Assembly: GCA_026708035.1 (NCBI GenBank)
Contig: JAPOVQ010000011.1
Location: 1 to 64,000, forward strand
From: Chloroflexota bacterium
Lineage (GTDB): Bacteria > Chloroflexota > UBA11872
Length of the DNA: 64,000 nt
Direction of reading: 5' to 3'
Under the pieces are notes generated by a model. It did not search any database. It was given only the letters and a program-made list of their open reading frames with translations, and was not told the DNA's origin. Shown one piece after another: positions 43,467-52,840 of this stretch. Positions within the stretch are counted from its first letter, which is position 1; every line of letters starts with the position of its first letter. Both the position numbers and the translations under genes were made by a program.

Positions 43467-45671
43467 ATGAGCGGCATCGCGCGACGGCGGTTCCTCACCG
43501 GAGCGGCAGCGCTCGCCGGCGGCGCCACGGTGGTCGCCTGCGCCGCGCCCGAGCGCGAATCGCGGGTGCAGAGCTTCGTGCATTCGCCGGAGCAGACGCT
43601 GCCCGGCCAAGAGCTGTGGTTCGCCACCGCCTGCGCGCACTCCACGGGCGGCAACAGCGTGGTGGTGCGCACCGTGGACGGCCGCGCCAAGAAGGTGGAG
43701 GGCACCAAGGGCTTCCCGGTCAACCTGGGCAAGACCAACGTTCGCGGACAGGCGGGCGTCCAGTCGCTGTACAACCCGGATCGCCTCAAGACGCCCCTGC
43801 GCCGGCGCGGTACGCGCGGCGAGGGCCGGTTCGAGGCCATCGGCTGGCCCGAGGCGCTCGATCTGCTGATGGAAAACTTCGGCTCGGCGGGGAATCCGCT
43901 CGTGGTCACGGGACCGCTGAGCGGCACGCGCCTGCGAGTGCTGGCGCACTTCCTCCAAAACAGCGAAGGCCGTCACCTCGTCTACGAGGCGCATGACACG
44001 GCCACGCTGCGTGAAGCCGCGCGGCTCATCTTCGGCTACACCCGCCTGCCGCATTTCGACGTCGCCAACGCCGGCGCGGTCCTTTCGTTCGGCGCGGACT
44101 TCCTCGGAACGTGGCTATCGCCGGTGCACTACAGCACCGCCTACGGCAAATTCCGGGAGGAGCCCAACCGGGGCCGGCTGATCCAAATCGAGTCCCACAT
44201 GTCGCTGACCGGGGCGAACGCGGATCGCTGGGTATATGTCAATCCCGGATACGAAGGCGCGCTGGCCCTGAGCATCGCGCAGGTCATCGCCGCCGAGAAC
44301 CTAACCGGGGACGACCGCTGGTTCGACCCGGTCAACGCCGTGGGCGGGATCGACGCCCTCAACGCCTACGCGCCCGAGCTGACCGCGGCGCGCACCGGCG
44401 TGGCGCCAGACGCCGTGCGTGAGATCGCGCGGGATTTCGCCGGCCATCCGCCCGCGCTGGCCATCGCCGGCGGCGCCGCGCTGGCCCAGACCAACGGCCT
44501 CGACAACGCCGCGGCCGCCTTGCTGCTCAACCGCATCGTCGGGAGCACCGGCGCGGCAGGCGGCGTGCGACCGAATCCCGCCGCCCCGGCGGCGGTGCCG
44601 GGATCGGCCGCGGGAACGCCGTTCAACCAGTGGGGCGCGCTGGCTACCGGGCTGCTCGACGGCAGCGAAACCGTCGATGCGGCCTTCTTCTACGACGTCG
44701 ATCCGGTCTACGGGCTGCCCGCGTCAACGCGGTTTGCGGACGCCCTCGGCGAGATGTCGTTCGTCGTCGGCATGGGCACGTTCCTCAATGAGACGCTCGC
44801 GCGCGCCGACCTGGTGCTGCCGGCCACGCACCCCTTCGAGGAATGGGGCGACTTCGTCGCCGATCCCGCGCCCGATATGGAAGTCGTGGGCTATCAGCAG
44901 CCGGTGGTCACCTCATGGACCAATGCGCGCAGCTTTGGCGACGTGATGCTGGCGCTGACCTCGGAACTTTTCCCCGACGCGCCGCCGCCGTGGACGACCA
45001 TGCGCGACGCCGTCCGCGACGGCGCCCAGGCGCTGATCGGCCCAGATGGCTTCGACCGCGGCTGGATCGAGCTGCTGCGCACGGGCGGTCGATGGCAGGA
45101 CGGAGACGGCCGCGAGGCCCAAGCCGACCAGCCCGATTGGCACATTGGCCTGCTCGCCGAGCCGGCCTTCGCCGGTGACACCACGGAGTTCGATCTGCAC
45201 CTGATCCCCTTCGAGAATGTGGCGATTGGCGCCGGCAGCGAGTCGGCTAACCCCTGGCTGCAGGCCACGCCCGACCCGCTGACCACCGTCACCTGGACAA
45301 CCTGGGCCGAGCTGAACCCGGCAACCGCCCAGCGCCTGGGGGTCAAACGCAACGACGTGGTGCACATCGACACGCCGGATGGCACGCTGCGGGCGCGCGT
45401 GTACGAGTCGCCGGTGGCGCCGCCCGACGTCGTGGCCGTCCCGATCGGGCAAGGCCGCGAGTTCGGCAGCCGCTGGAACGTTGATCGGGGAGCGAACGTC
45501 ATGCAGACCCTGGCCGCCCAGGCCGTTGCCGGATCCGGGGCGCTGGCCTGGGGGGCGACGCTGGCGCGCGTGCGACCCGCCGGCGAACACGACCGGCTGC
45601 CCACGCTTGAAGTCATCGAAGATCCGCGCAACGACGGGGAGGCGCCACCAGTGCGAGTAACCAGTGGCTAG
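43467..45671 (+). CDS. actB: ActB, molybdopterin-oxidoreductase-like domain (split ActB)
   Basis: The product is 734 residues. A twin-arginine signal (ARRRFLTGAAALAGG with a lipobox-like VVACA) precedes a complex iron-sulfur molybdoenzyme-like domain with GKTNVRGQAGVQSLYNPDRL and GTFLNETLARADLVLPATHPFEEWG. In ACIII this domain is structural and lacks the metal cofactor. ActB is usually fused to its iron-sulfur domain, but here that domain is a separate gene overlapping this one by 8 bases. Confidence 0.88.
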   Translation: MSGIARRRFLTGAAALAGGATVVACAAPERESRVQSFVHSPEQTLPGQELWFATACAHSTGGNSVVVRTVDGRAKKVEGTKGFPVNLGKTNVRGQAGVQSLYNPDRLKTPLRRRGTRGEGRFEAIGWPEALDLLMENFGSAGNPLVVTGPLSGTRLRVLAHFLQNSEGRHLVYEAHDTATLREAARLIFGYTRLPHFDVANAGAVLSFGADFLGTWLSPVHYSTAYGKFREEPNRGRLIQIESHMSLTGANADRWVYVNPGYEGALALSIAQVIAAENLTGDDRWFDPVNAVGGIDALNAYAPELTAARTGVAPDAVREIARDFAGHPPALAIAGGAALAQTNGLDNAAAALLLNRIVGSTGAAGGVRPNPAAPAAVPGSAAGTPFNQWGALATGLLDGSETVDAAFFYDVDPVYGLPASTRFADALGEMSFVVGMGTFLNETLARADLVLPATHPFEEWGDFVADPAPDMEVVGYQQPVVTSWTNARSFGDVMLALTSELFPDAPPPWTTMRDAVRDGAQALIGPDGFDRGWIELLRTGGRWQDGDGREAQADQPDWHIGLLAEPAFAGDTTEFDLHLIPFENVAIGAGSESANPWLQATPDPLTTVTWTTWAELNPATAQRLGVKRNDVVHIDTPDGTLRARVYESPVAPPDVVAVPIGQGREFGSRWNVDRGANVMQTLAAQAVAGSGALAWGATLARVRPAGEHDRLPTLEVIEDPRNDGEAPPVRVTSG

Positions 45672-46470
45672 CGCCACCGACACGGCCGAGCTTCCGGTGG
45701 TCGCAGCCGCCGCGACGCTGCCCACGGACGATCCGCATCCGGAGACGGACGGGCATCGATGGGGCATGGTCATCGACGCCGACAAATGCACCGGCTGCCA
45801 GGCCTGCGTGGTGGCCTGCCAGTCCGAGAACAACCTGGCCCTCAACGAAGAGAACCGCGTCATCGAGCGTCGGGCGAAGACCTGGATTCGCATCGAGCGC
45901 TACTGGGAAGGCGAGTGGCCCAACGCCAAGGCGCGCTTCCTGCCCGTGCTTTGCCAGCACTGCGGCAACGCGCCCTGCGAGACAGTGTGTCCCGTGTGGG
46001 CCACCTATCACAATCCCGACGGACTCAACGTGCAGGTCTACAACCGCTGCATCGGCACGCGGTTCTGTGCCAACGCCTGCCCCTACTCGGTGCGCTACTT
46101 CAACTTCTGGGAGCCCGAGTGGCCGTCACCCATGGACCGGCAGCTCAATCCCGACGTGACGGTGCGAACCAAGGGAATCGTCGAGAAGTGCACCTTCTGC
46201 ATCCATCGGATCAATCGCACCAAGCGCGAGGCGAACCGCGACGGCCGGCCGGTGGCCGACGGCGAGGTCGAGCCGGCGTGCGTGCAGGCGTGCCCGACCA
46301 CGGCGCTCGTATTCGGCGACTTGAACGACTCCGACAGCAAGGTCAGCGAGCTGTCCCACTCCAAGCGGGCCTACTCGCTGCTGGATTCGCTCGGCACGGC
46401 GCCCGCCATCACCTATCTCAAGAAAGTTGACCCGAGCCACGTCGACGAGCATGAGGAGCACGGCCATTGA
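45664..46470 (+). CDS. ActB iron-sulfur subunit (4Fe-4S, split)
   Basis: The product is 268 residues from GTG 45664. Ferredoxin-type Cys clusters are CTGCQACVVAC, CQHCGNAPCETVCPV, CIGTRFCANACPYSV, and a last set CTFCIHRI with CVQACPT. Together these fit three 4Fe-4S clusters and one 3Fe-4S-like site. It corresponds to the C-terminal half of fused ActB and passes electrons through the complex. Confidence 0.88.
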   Translation: MASATDTAELPVVAAAATLPTDDPHPETDGHRWGMVIDADKCTGCQACVVACQSENNLALNEENRVIERRAKTWIRIERYWEGEWPNAKARFLPVLCQHCGNAPCETVCPVWATYHNPDGLNVQVYNRCIGTRFCANACPYSVRYFNFWEPEWPSPMDRQLNPDVTVRTKGIVEKCTFCIHRINRTKREANRDGRPVADGEVEPACVQACPTTALVFGDLNDSDSKVSELSHSKRAYSLLDSLGTAPAITYLKKVDPSHVDEHEEHGH

Positions 46471-47825
46471 TTAAGCCCGAAGCCGTCGGCCTCAGCTTGA
46501 CGTTGCGCCCGCCGTATCGGCCGTCGGCTATCGCCATCAACCGCAAGAGCGCGGTGGTGGTCGGCGTCGGTCTGCTCGCGGCGCTCGGCGTGGTGATGTA
46601 CGTGGTGAAGCTGTTCAGCTGGGGCGACCGCGCCGAGTGGGCCTATCCGGCGGCGATCACGCTTTTCGTGCTCTCGACCGTGACGGCCGCGCCGTTAGTG
46701 GCCTTTGCCTCGCGCATGGCGCGGGGCTACTGGGGTCTCCCGGCCCGGCGCGTTGTCGAACTCTTCGCGCTCCCGTCGATGCTGCTGTTCGTCCTGCTCA
46801 TCCCGATCCTGGGCTCGCTCCCGCCGTTCGAGCAAGACGGCGTCACGCGGGCGAATCTGTGGTTCGGGTGGGGCGGCGGCGCACCGTTTCTCACGGATCA
46901 GCTGGCCGTGTCGGTGATGCTGCTGGCGGGCGGCGCCCTCATGTGGTTCGCCGCCGTGCCCGACCTCGCCGGCCCACCCAGCCGGGTTCGCGCCATGCCG
47001 GCGTGGAAACGCTTGCTATTCCTGAACTGGACCGGAACCAAGCGGCAGTGGGTAATCCTGCGGACATCCATGCGCTGGATCAGCGCCTTCTACCTGATGA
47101 TGTACGTGTTCGTGACGATGATCCTGACCACGGATCTCGGCCAGAGCCTGCTACCTGGCTGGCGATCGGGAATCTTCCCGGCCTATCACGTGATCACGTC
47201 GTTCCAGGGCGCGATCGCGCTCATCGTCATCACGCTGTTCCTGCTGCGTCGTTACGCGCCCAGCGTGGGGCAGTTCATCGGCGACGAGCAGGCCGCCAGC
47301 CTGGGCAAGTTCTTGCTGGCGCTGACCCTGTTCTGGTTCTACTTCTTCTGGTCCGACTTCCTGCTCGTCTGGTACGCGCGCCTCCCGAGCGAGGTGGCGG
47401 CCGTCCAGACCAACGTGGCGGTGACCTACATCGTTCCGTTCCTGATCGCGATGTTCGGCCAATTCCTCATTCCGTTCGTCACGCTCATCTTCAACCCCAT
47501 CCGCAGAAAGCTGGCGCGGCTGACCGCGGTGTCCGTCGTCGTGCTGATCGGGCTGCTGTTCGACCGAATCCGACTATTCGTGGCGTCGATGTCCAGCGAG
47601 AACCCGTTCTCGCACGGGCTGGCCGAGCTGCCTGAGCCGTACTACCCGAATGCGATCGACATCCTGTTCATGATCGGCGTGGTCGGCATGGTGGCCGCGA
47701 TCTACCTCTGGGTGCTGTCGCGCATTCCCACGCCCGGCGGCTGGGAGATGCGCGAAGGGGCCATGTACCGCCGCGAGCAGAAGTTCATGCACGCCGAAGT
47801 GCTCGTGCTCGGCAAGCCAGACTGA
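46467..47825 (+). CDS. actC: ActC, NrfD-like quinol-binding membrane subunit
   Basis: The product is 452 residues with about ten membrane helices of the NrfD/PsrC type. It starts within the stop of the iron-sulfur gene. ActC is the membrane subunit that oxidises menaquinol and may take part in proton translocation. A second NrfD-like protein follows, as expected for ACIII. Confidence 0.85.
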   Translation: MIKPEAVGLSLTLRPPYRPSAIAINRKSAVVVGVGLLAALGVVMYVVKLFSWGDRAEWAYPAAITLFVLSTVTAAPLVAFASRMARGYWGLPARRVVELFALPSMLLFVLLIPILGSLPPFEQDGVTRANLWFGWGGGAPFLTDQLAVSVMLLAGGALMWFAAVPDLAGPPSRVRAMPAWKRLLFLNWTGTKRQWVILRTSMRWISAFYLMMYVFVTMILTTDLGQSLLPGWRSGIFPAYHVITSFQGAIALIVITLFLLRRYAPSVGQFIGDEQAASLGKFLLALTLFWFYFFWSDFLLVWYARLPSEVAAVQTNVAVTYIVPFLIAMFGQFLIPFVTLIFNPIRRKLARLTAVSVVVLIGLLFDRIRLFVASMSSENPFSHGLAELPEPYYPNAIDILFMIGVVGMVAAIYLWVLSRIPTPGGWEMREGAMYRREQKFMHAEVLVLGKPD

Positions 47826-47832
47826 TCCAGGC

Positions 47833-49209
47833 ATGCAAGAACCCGTAACCGTCAATCGAGAAACCGCAAACCGCGAGTTGCTGGACTTCGTATTCAGCTG
47901 GCCCAAATGGTTCTTCGCAACCACCGGCCTGCTCGGCGCCGTGGTCACGCTGGGCCTCATCATTTTCCTGCTGCTGATGATCTTCGGCCTACAGCTGTTC
48001 GGCTACGCCCATCCGGTCTATTGGGGCTTCCCGGTCGTGAACTTCGTGTTCTGGATTGGGGTCAGCCACGCCGGAATCATGGTGTCGGCCATTCTGCGGC
48101 TGGCGCAGGCCGAGTGGCGGCGTCCCGTGACGCGCGCCGCTGAGGTCCTGACGATCTTCTCGCTGATGACCGCCATGACCTTCCCGATCATTCACAGCGG
48201 ACGCCCCTGGCGCACGCTGTACTGGGAGTTCCCCTACGACTGGATGCGCGGCATCTGGCCCAACCCGCGCTCGCCGCTGGTGTGGGACCCCGCCGCGATC
48301 TTCACCTACCTGACATCGACGGTGATGTTCGTCTACATCGCGCTGCTGCCGGACCTGGCCCTGGCCCGCGACCGGGTCAAGAATCCCATCGGCAAAGCCG
48401 TTTACGGGGTGCTGTCGCTGGGCTTCCGGGGCACGACCCGGCAGTGGCGCATCCAGGCCATCGCCGGCATCCTGCTCTCGGCGCTGATTCTGCCGATCTT
48501 CGTCTCGGTGCACAGCATCGTGTCGTGGGACTTCGCCGTCACGATCATTCCCGGATGGCACAACACGGTGTTCGCGCCGTACTTCGTCATCGGGGCCGTG
48601 CACTCCGGCGTGTCCGCCGTGGTGACCGTGATGATCGTCATGCGCTACGCCTTCGGCCTGAAGAACTTCATCACCAAGGACCACATCGACTCGCTGGCCC
48701 GCCTGCTGATCATCGTGGCCACGGTGTGGCTGTTCTTCTTCATGCTGGACTTCATGTTCGGCCTCTACGGCACCGAGCCCGCCGAGGTCGACACCTGGCA
48801 GCGACGCCTGATGGAGCCGCCGTGGACGGCCATCGCCATCATCTTCATCATCACTGGCTACATCATTCCAGTGGGCGCCTGGCTGTTCCGCCGCGTGCGT
48901 CGCAACTTCTTCCTGATGTTCGTGACGACAGTGCTGGTCAACATCGGCATGTGGCTCGAGCGCTACATGATCGTGATTCCGGGTCTCGAGCGGAAGTCGA
49001 ACCTCACGTTCCAGTACGGCGACTACCTGCCGTCGGCGGCGGAGTTCGGCATCATCGCCGCCCAGCTGGCGCTGGTGATCGCCGGGTTCCTCGTGTTCTC
49101 CAAGCTGCTGCCAATCATGCCGGCGGCGGATATCAAGGAAGGTCAGATTCTGCGTGATGAAATCAAGGTCGGCCGTGCAAGGGTCCCGGCCACGATGCGG
49201 GAGGCCTAA
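47833..49209 (+). CDS. Second NrfD-like membrane subunit of ACIII (ActF/ActC-like)
   Basis: The product is 458 residues with about ten helices. Typical NrfD phrases are WIGVSHAGIMVSAILRL, FPIIHSGRPWRTLYW and SVHSIVSWDFAVTIIPGWH. The His-rich helices resemble those for quinol and haem contacts in ActC, so which of the two binds quinol cannot be settled by eye. It is directly followed by actD. Confidence 0.87.
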   Translation: MQEPVTVNRETANRELLDFVFSWPKWFFATTGLLGAVVTLGLIIFLLLMIFGLQLFGYAHPVYWGFPVVNFVFWIGVSHAGIMVSAILRLAQAEWRRPVTRAAEVLTIFSLMTAMTFPIIHSGRPWRTLYWEFPYDWMRGIWPNPRSPLVWDPAAIFTYLTSTVMFVYIALLPDLALARDRVKNPIGKAVYGVLSLGFRGTTRQWRIQAIAGILLSALILPIFVSVHSIVSWDFAVTIIPGWHNTVFAPYFVIGAVHSGVSAVVTVMIVMRYAFGLKNFITKDHIDSLARLLIIVATVWLFFFMLDFMFGLYGTEPAEVDTWQRRLMEPPWTAIAIIFIITGYIIPVGAWLFRRVRRNFFLMFVTTVLVNIGMWLERYMIVIPGLERKSNLTFQYGDYLPSAAEFGIIAAQLALVIAGFLVFSKLLPIMPAADIKEGQILRDEIKVGRARVPATMREA

Positions 49210-49218
49210 GGGGGACTC

Positions 49219-49776
49219 ATGAGCGCCAAAGATTCGGATCGAAAGCGCGAGCTGCTCGGGCTGTATAACGAGCCCGACGACGCCGCCGACGCCGTGTCGC
49301 GGCTCCGCGGCGCGGGTTTCGGCGGTAACGACATCGAGATCATCTCGGCCACGCCTTACCCCGAAGGCGCGTTCGGCGAGCAGCACGCAAAGCATCGACT
49401 GTTCGCGTTCCCATTCGCGGGCGCGGCCTGCGGGCTGGCCGTCGCCATCGCCTGGCACATCGGCGCCCAGATCGCGCTTCCCATCGTGACCGGCGGAAAG
49501 CCGATAGTCGCGGTCCCGGCCATCATCCAGGTGCTCTACGAGGGCACCATGCTCGGCGCGGTGCTCTTCACCGTGCTCGGCGTGCTGTTCGAGTCCCGCC
49601 TGCCGGACGGCATCGGCGTCTACGACGACCGCATTGCCGACGGTCTCATCGGCGTGTCGGTCATGGCGCGCGAGCGCCGGATTCCGGACGCCCAGATTGC
49701 GCTGGAAGAATCCGGCGCGGTGGACGTGCTCAGCAAGGATGGCAGCCTCATGCGCCCGGCGGCGGCCTCACCCTGA
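49219..49776 (+). CDS. actD: ActD, DUF3341 membrane subunit
   Basis: The product is 185 residues. An N-terminal soluble domain (LLGLYNEPDDAADAVSRLRGAG) is followed by two membrane helices (about residues 65-85 and 105-125) and a cytoplasmic tail, the DUF3341 layout of ActD. It helps hold the complex together in known structures. It shares one base with the next gene. Confidence 0.85.
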   Translation: MSAKDSDRKRELLGLYNEPDDAADAVSRLRGAGFGGNDIEIISATPYPEGAFGEQHAKHRLFAFPFAGAACGLAVAIAWHIGAQIALPIVTGGKPIVAVPAIIQVLYEGTMLGAVLFTVLGVLFESRLPDGIGVYDDRIADGLIGVSVMARERRIPDAQIALEESGAVDVLSKDGSLMRPAAASP

Positions 49777-50309
49777 TGTCCGCCGCACGCCGCGCCGGAC
49801 GCGCCGCCAGCCTAACCGTTGGGCTGGTGGTGGCGGCGTTCGTCATCGCGGCGTGCGAAACCGGGGCGTATCCGGCCGACCTCTTCCCCGAGATGCACTA
49901 TCAGCAGTCCTACCGCACCCAGGAACCGCCCTACGAGGCGCCGCCGGAGGGTCAGGTGTCGACGCTCGGCGCCGAGGTGCCGGTGACAGACTTCGTCGCA
50001 ACGATCAACCTCGCGAATCCCGTGCCGTTCGACGGTCCGTCGATCGATCGCGGGAAAGCGCTGTTTACGGTCAATTGCGCCATGTGCCACGGCGCCGACG
50101 GTCAGGGCGCGAGCTACGTCGCGGACGCCTTTGAAAGCTACGGGGCAAAGCGACCGGCCTCCCTGTCGTCGGACAACGTGAAGGCCCAGGCGGACGGCGC
50201 CCTCTACTGGACGATCACCAACGGCGTCAACAACATGCCGGCCTGGCAATCGCTCCTCACCGAGGAAGAGCGCTGGCTGCTCGTCACCTACATCCGATCG
50301 CTTGACTAG
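49776..50309 (+). CDS. actE: ActE monohaem cytochrome c lipoprotein
   Basis: The product is 177 residues with a signal ending in a lipobox (VIAAC), then a class I cytochrome c domain with one CAMCH haem site and the axial Met region NNMPAW. It is the electron exit subunit of ACIII, tethered to the membrane by lipid. Its start codon overlaps the actD stop by one base. Confidence 0.88.
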   Translation: MSAARRAGRAASLTVGLVVAAFVIAACETGAYPADLFPEMHYQQSYRTQEPPYEAPPEGQVSTLGAEVPVTDFVATINLANPVPFDGPSIDRGKALFTVNCAMCHGADGQGASYVADAFESYGAKRPASLSSDNVKAQADGALYWTITNGVNNMPAWQSLLTEEERWLLVTYIRSLD

Positions 50310-50445
50310 ATCCCGCTAGCGCTCACGGTGGCGAATCGACAGCCTGCCGCCCAGTTCACGAGTTTGACCTAGCCGGAACAGCGCACGCCTCATCGAATCG
50401 GCCAGAATTGTGCGCGGGCAGTCAACAACGGAAGGCGCCGATTGA

Positions 50446-50907
50446 ATGGCTGAGAGTCCCGCCGCCTTTCTGGTCATCCTGCGGTGGCTGCATGTCGTGG
50501 CCGCCGCGCTCTGGCTCGGCGGGGGGCTGCTGCTGCTGGCGCTGCGGGCCCGCGGACTCGGTCTGGGCGCCCCATCGATGTCATGGGGACGAGCCGCCGG
50601 CCACACGCTGCGACTCGGTGTGGCGGTCTTCATCGTCACCGGCGCGCTGTTGACTGCGGTGCGGCTGGCGGAGCCAAATGTGCCCGCCGCCTACGTCGTT
50701 CTGCTTGCCGGAAAGATCGCGCTGGCCTTTGCCATGTTCTGGCTCGCGCTGCCCCGATCGCGCCGCGGCCCGGCGACGCCGGGCGAAGGCTGGTCGAGGT
50801 GGACGCGGGACCGCACGTTTTGGATTGTCGTGATCGCCTTGGTCGTGTATCTGCTGTCGGTGATCCTCAACGAGCTGATCGAACGAGCCGCGCTGGGGAT
50901 CGGCTAG
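50446..50907 (+). CDS. CopD-like four-helix membrane protein
   Basis: The product is 153 residues with four hydrophobic helices. The first contains LRWLHVVAAALWLGG, a His pattern seen in CopD and related haem- or copper-linked membrane proteins. It sits between the ACIII and ccm genes, so a role in haem or copper handling for respiration is likely but inferred. Confidence 0.6.
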   Translation: MAESPAAFLVILRWLHVVAAALWLGGGLLLLALRARGLGLGAPSMSWGRAAGHTLRLGVAVFIVTGALLTAVRLAEPNVPAAYVVLLAGKIALAFAMFWLALPRSRRGPATPGEGWSRWTRDRTFWIVVIALVVYLLSVILNELIERAALGIG

Positions 50908-50939
50908 GCTGATTCAGATCGCGTGCCCACACTGACGCC

Positions 50940-51410
50940 TTGACCGACGCCTCCGAACCCACCGGCGCTGCCGCGCCGGAGCCCATTCGAAACCGGCTCT
51001 TGTCCGGCAAGTTTCTCTTCGTCGGCGGAGCGCTGGCCGCGGCCCTAGGATTCCTGATCTGGACCGCCACCCAAGGCGCGGCCGTCTACTACCACACGGT
51101 GAGCGAGTTGCACGCAAAGGGCGACGAGATCGAAGGCCGCCTGGTGCGCGTGAACGGAATCGTGGTGGACGGATCGATTCAGGAGGACTCCTCCGAGGGC
51201 ATCATCCGCTTCGAGATCGAGGACGCCACCGGCGTACTGCCGGTTGAGTTTCGCGGGTCGCCGCCGGATCTCTTTGGCTATGCGGAGGAGGACAAGTACT
51301 CGGACGTGATCGCGGAAGGCCGTCTCCTCGGCACCGGCGTCTTCGAGGCGCGCAACCTCATCGTCAAACACGGACCGGAATTCGAGCCGCGCGAGATCCC
51401 GGCCCAGTGA
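50940..51410 (+). CDS. ccmE: CcmE haem chaperone, HxxxF variant
   Basis: The product is 156 residues from TTG 50940. An N-terminal helix anchors an OB-fold domain with VRVNGIVVDGSI and the C-terminal haem site VKHGPEFEP. CcmE binds haem covalently through the His; most members have Tyr four residues later (HxxxY), here replaced by Phe. It overlaps the ccmAB gene by 4 bases. The TTG start is uncertain. Confidence 0.88.
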   Translation: MTDASEPTGAAAPEPIRNRLLSGKFLFVGGALAAALGFLIWTATQGAAVYYHTVSELHAKGDEIEGRLVRVNGIVVDGSIQEDSSEGIIRFEIEDATGVLPVEFRGSPPDLFGYAEEDKYSDVIAEGRLLGTGVFEARNLIVKHGPEFEPREIPAQ

Positions 51411-52828
51411 AGCCGGTTGCCACGCGGCCGACGCCGCTGGCAACGGGTGAGCCGATCATGGAGACCCCGGCCCTCACGCTGAATCGCCTCACGGTTGGAT
51501 TCGGTGGGCGCCACGTGCTCCGCGATGTCTCGCTGTCCCTACGCGCGGGGGAGCGGGTGGCGTTGCTCGGGCCAAACGGCGCCGGCAAGACGACGCTGCT
51601 GCGCACGCTGGCGACCCTGCAGCGGCCGTTGAGCGGGGAAGCGCATATCACTGACGCAGACGTTGCCAAGCGCCGACGAGCCGCGCGCCGCCGTCTCGGC
51701 TTCCTCGGGCACACGCCGCACCTGGTCGGCCACCTCACCGCCCGCGAGAACCTCGCCTTTCTGGCCTCGCTGTATGGAGTGACGAACCCGGACTCGCGCG
51801 TTGTCGAAGTGCTACAGGTAGTCGGGCTCGCTGATCTGGCCGACCGGCGAGCCCGCGAGCTGTCACGCGGGCAGCTTCAGCGGCTCTCGCTGGCGGCCGC
51901 GGCGCTGCACGAACCGAACGTTCTGCTGCTGGACGAGCCCGACGCCAGTCTCGATCGCGACGCCGTCCGCGCGCTGCCCGCCATGTTGGACGCGCTGTGC
52001 CCGGGCTCGGCCGTGCTGCTGAGCACGCACGATCCCGAAGTGGCCGCGCAGGTGGCCGGGCGCCAAGTCCTCGTCGACCGGGGCCGTGTCATCGAAGAGG
52101 ATTCGCCCGCAGCGGCTTCATCGGAGCAACCGGCCCCGACCGGAGTATCGGACGTGTCGTTCGTCGCCGCGGCGTGGTCGCTGCTTCGCAAGGACGCGCT
52201 GGTCGAGTGGCGCGCGCGGGAACAGGCCCCGGCGCTGCTGGCTTTCGCGCTGCTCATCACCGTGCTGTTCGACATGGCGTTCGTCATCCTGGCGCAGGCG
52301 GACGCGCCCGCAGTCGCCGCGGGCGTGGCTTGGTCCACGCTCTTGTTGGTTGCCAGCCTGTCGGGCGTTCGGCTGTTCGGGTCTGAGCGCGACGCCAACA
52401 CGCTTACCTGCCTGCGCCTGGCGCCCATCGACCAGAGCGCCGTGTTCGTGGCCAAGTACGTTTTGCTGGCCGCGCACGTGCTGGCCGTTGGACTGGTGCA
52501 GTTGGCGCTGCTGAGCCTGCTGCTCGACTTGCAGCTCTTCCAAGGCGGGATGCTGGCCACCCTGGGCCTCGTGGCCATCGCCTTGAGCGCGGTGACGGCC
52601 ATGCAAAGCGCCCTGGCCTTGGAAAGCCGGGCGCGCGAGGTCTTGATGCCGCTGCTGGCCGTGCCGCTGGCGATTCCCGTGATGCTCGCCGGAGTCGGGG
52701 CGACGCTCGAGACGCTGCAGGGCGCACCGGCCGGCGGCGCCGCGCCGTGGCTCGGTTTGCTGGCCGTAGTGGCGGCCGTATTCTTGTCGTTGAGCGTCCT
52801 GCTCTACCCGCACGCCGTCGACGGTTAG
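51407..52828 (+). CDS. ccmAB: Fused CcmA-CcmB haem exporter
   Basis: The product is 473 residues. The first part (about 20-235) is an ABC ATPase with GPNGAGKTT (Walker A), LSRGQLQRLSLA (signature), VLLLDEPDASLD (Walker B) and the switch His in LSTHD. The second part (about 260-470) has six hydrophobic helices with GVRLFGSERDANTL, typical of CcmB. CcmA and CcmB are normally separate proteins that, with CcmC and CcmD, release holo-CcmE. The fusion is continuous in frame with a Pro/Ser linker near 240. Confidence 0.87.
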   Translation: MKPVATRPTPLATGEPIMETPALTLNRLTVGFGGRHVLRDVSLSLRAGERVALLGPNGAGKTTLLRTLATLQRPLSGEAHITDADVAKRRRAARRRLGFLGHTPHLVGHLTARENLAFLASLYGVTNPDSRVVEVLQVVGLADLADRRARELSRGQLQRLSLAAAALHEPNVLLLDEPDASLDRDAVRALPAMLDALCPGSAVLLSTHDPEVAAQVAGRQVLVDRGRVIEEDSPAAASSEQPAPTGVSDVSFVAAAWSLLRKDALVEWRAREQAPALLAFALLITVLFDMAFVILAQADAPAVAAGVAWSTLLLVASLSGVRLFGSERDANTLTCLRLAPIDQSAVFVAKYVLLAAHVLAVGLVQLALLSLLLDLQLFQGGMLATLGLVAIALSAVTAMQSALALESRAREVLMPLLAVPLAIPVMLAGVGATLETLQGAPAGGAAPWLGLLAVVAAVFLSLSVLLYPHAVDG

Positions 52829-52840
52829 GGAGTTTTGCGA

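Noticed and set aside
47989-49458. 489-codon open frame antisense to the second NrfD-like gene
   Set aside because: Its composition is dominated by His, Asp, Glu, Arg and Gln, typical of antisense to membrane-protein codons, and it has no motif or start context.
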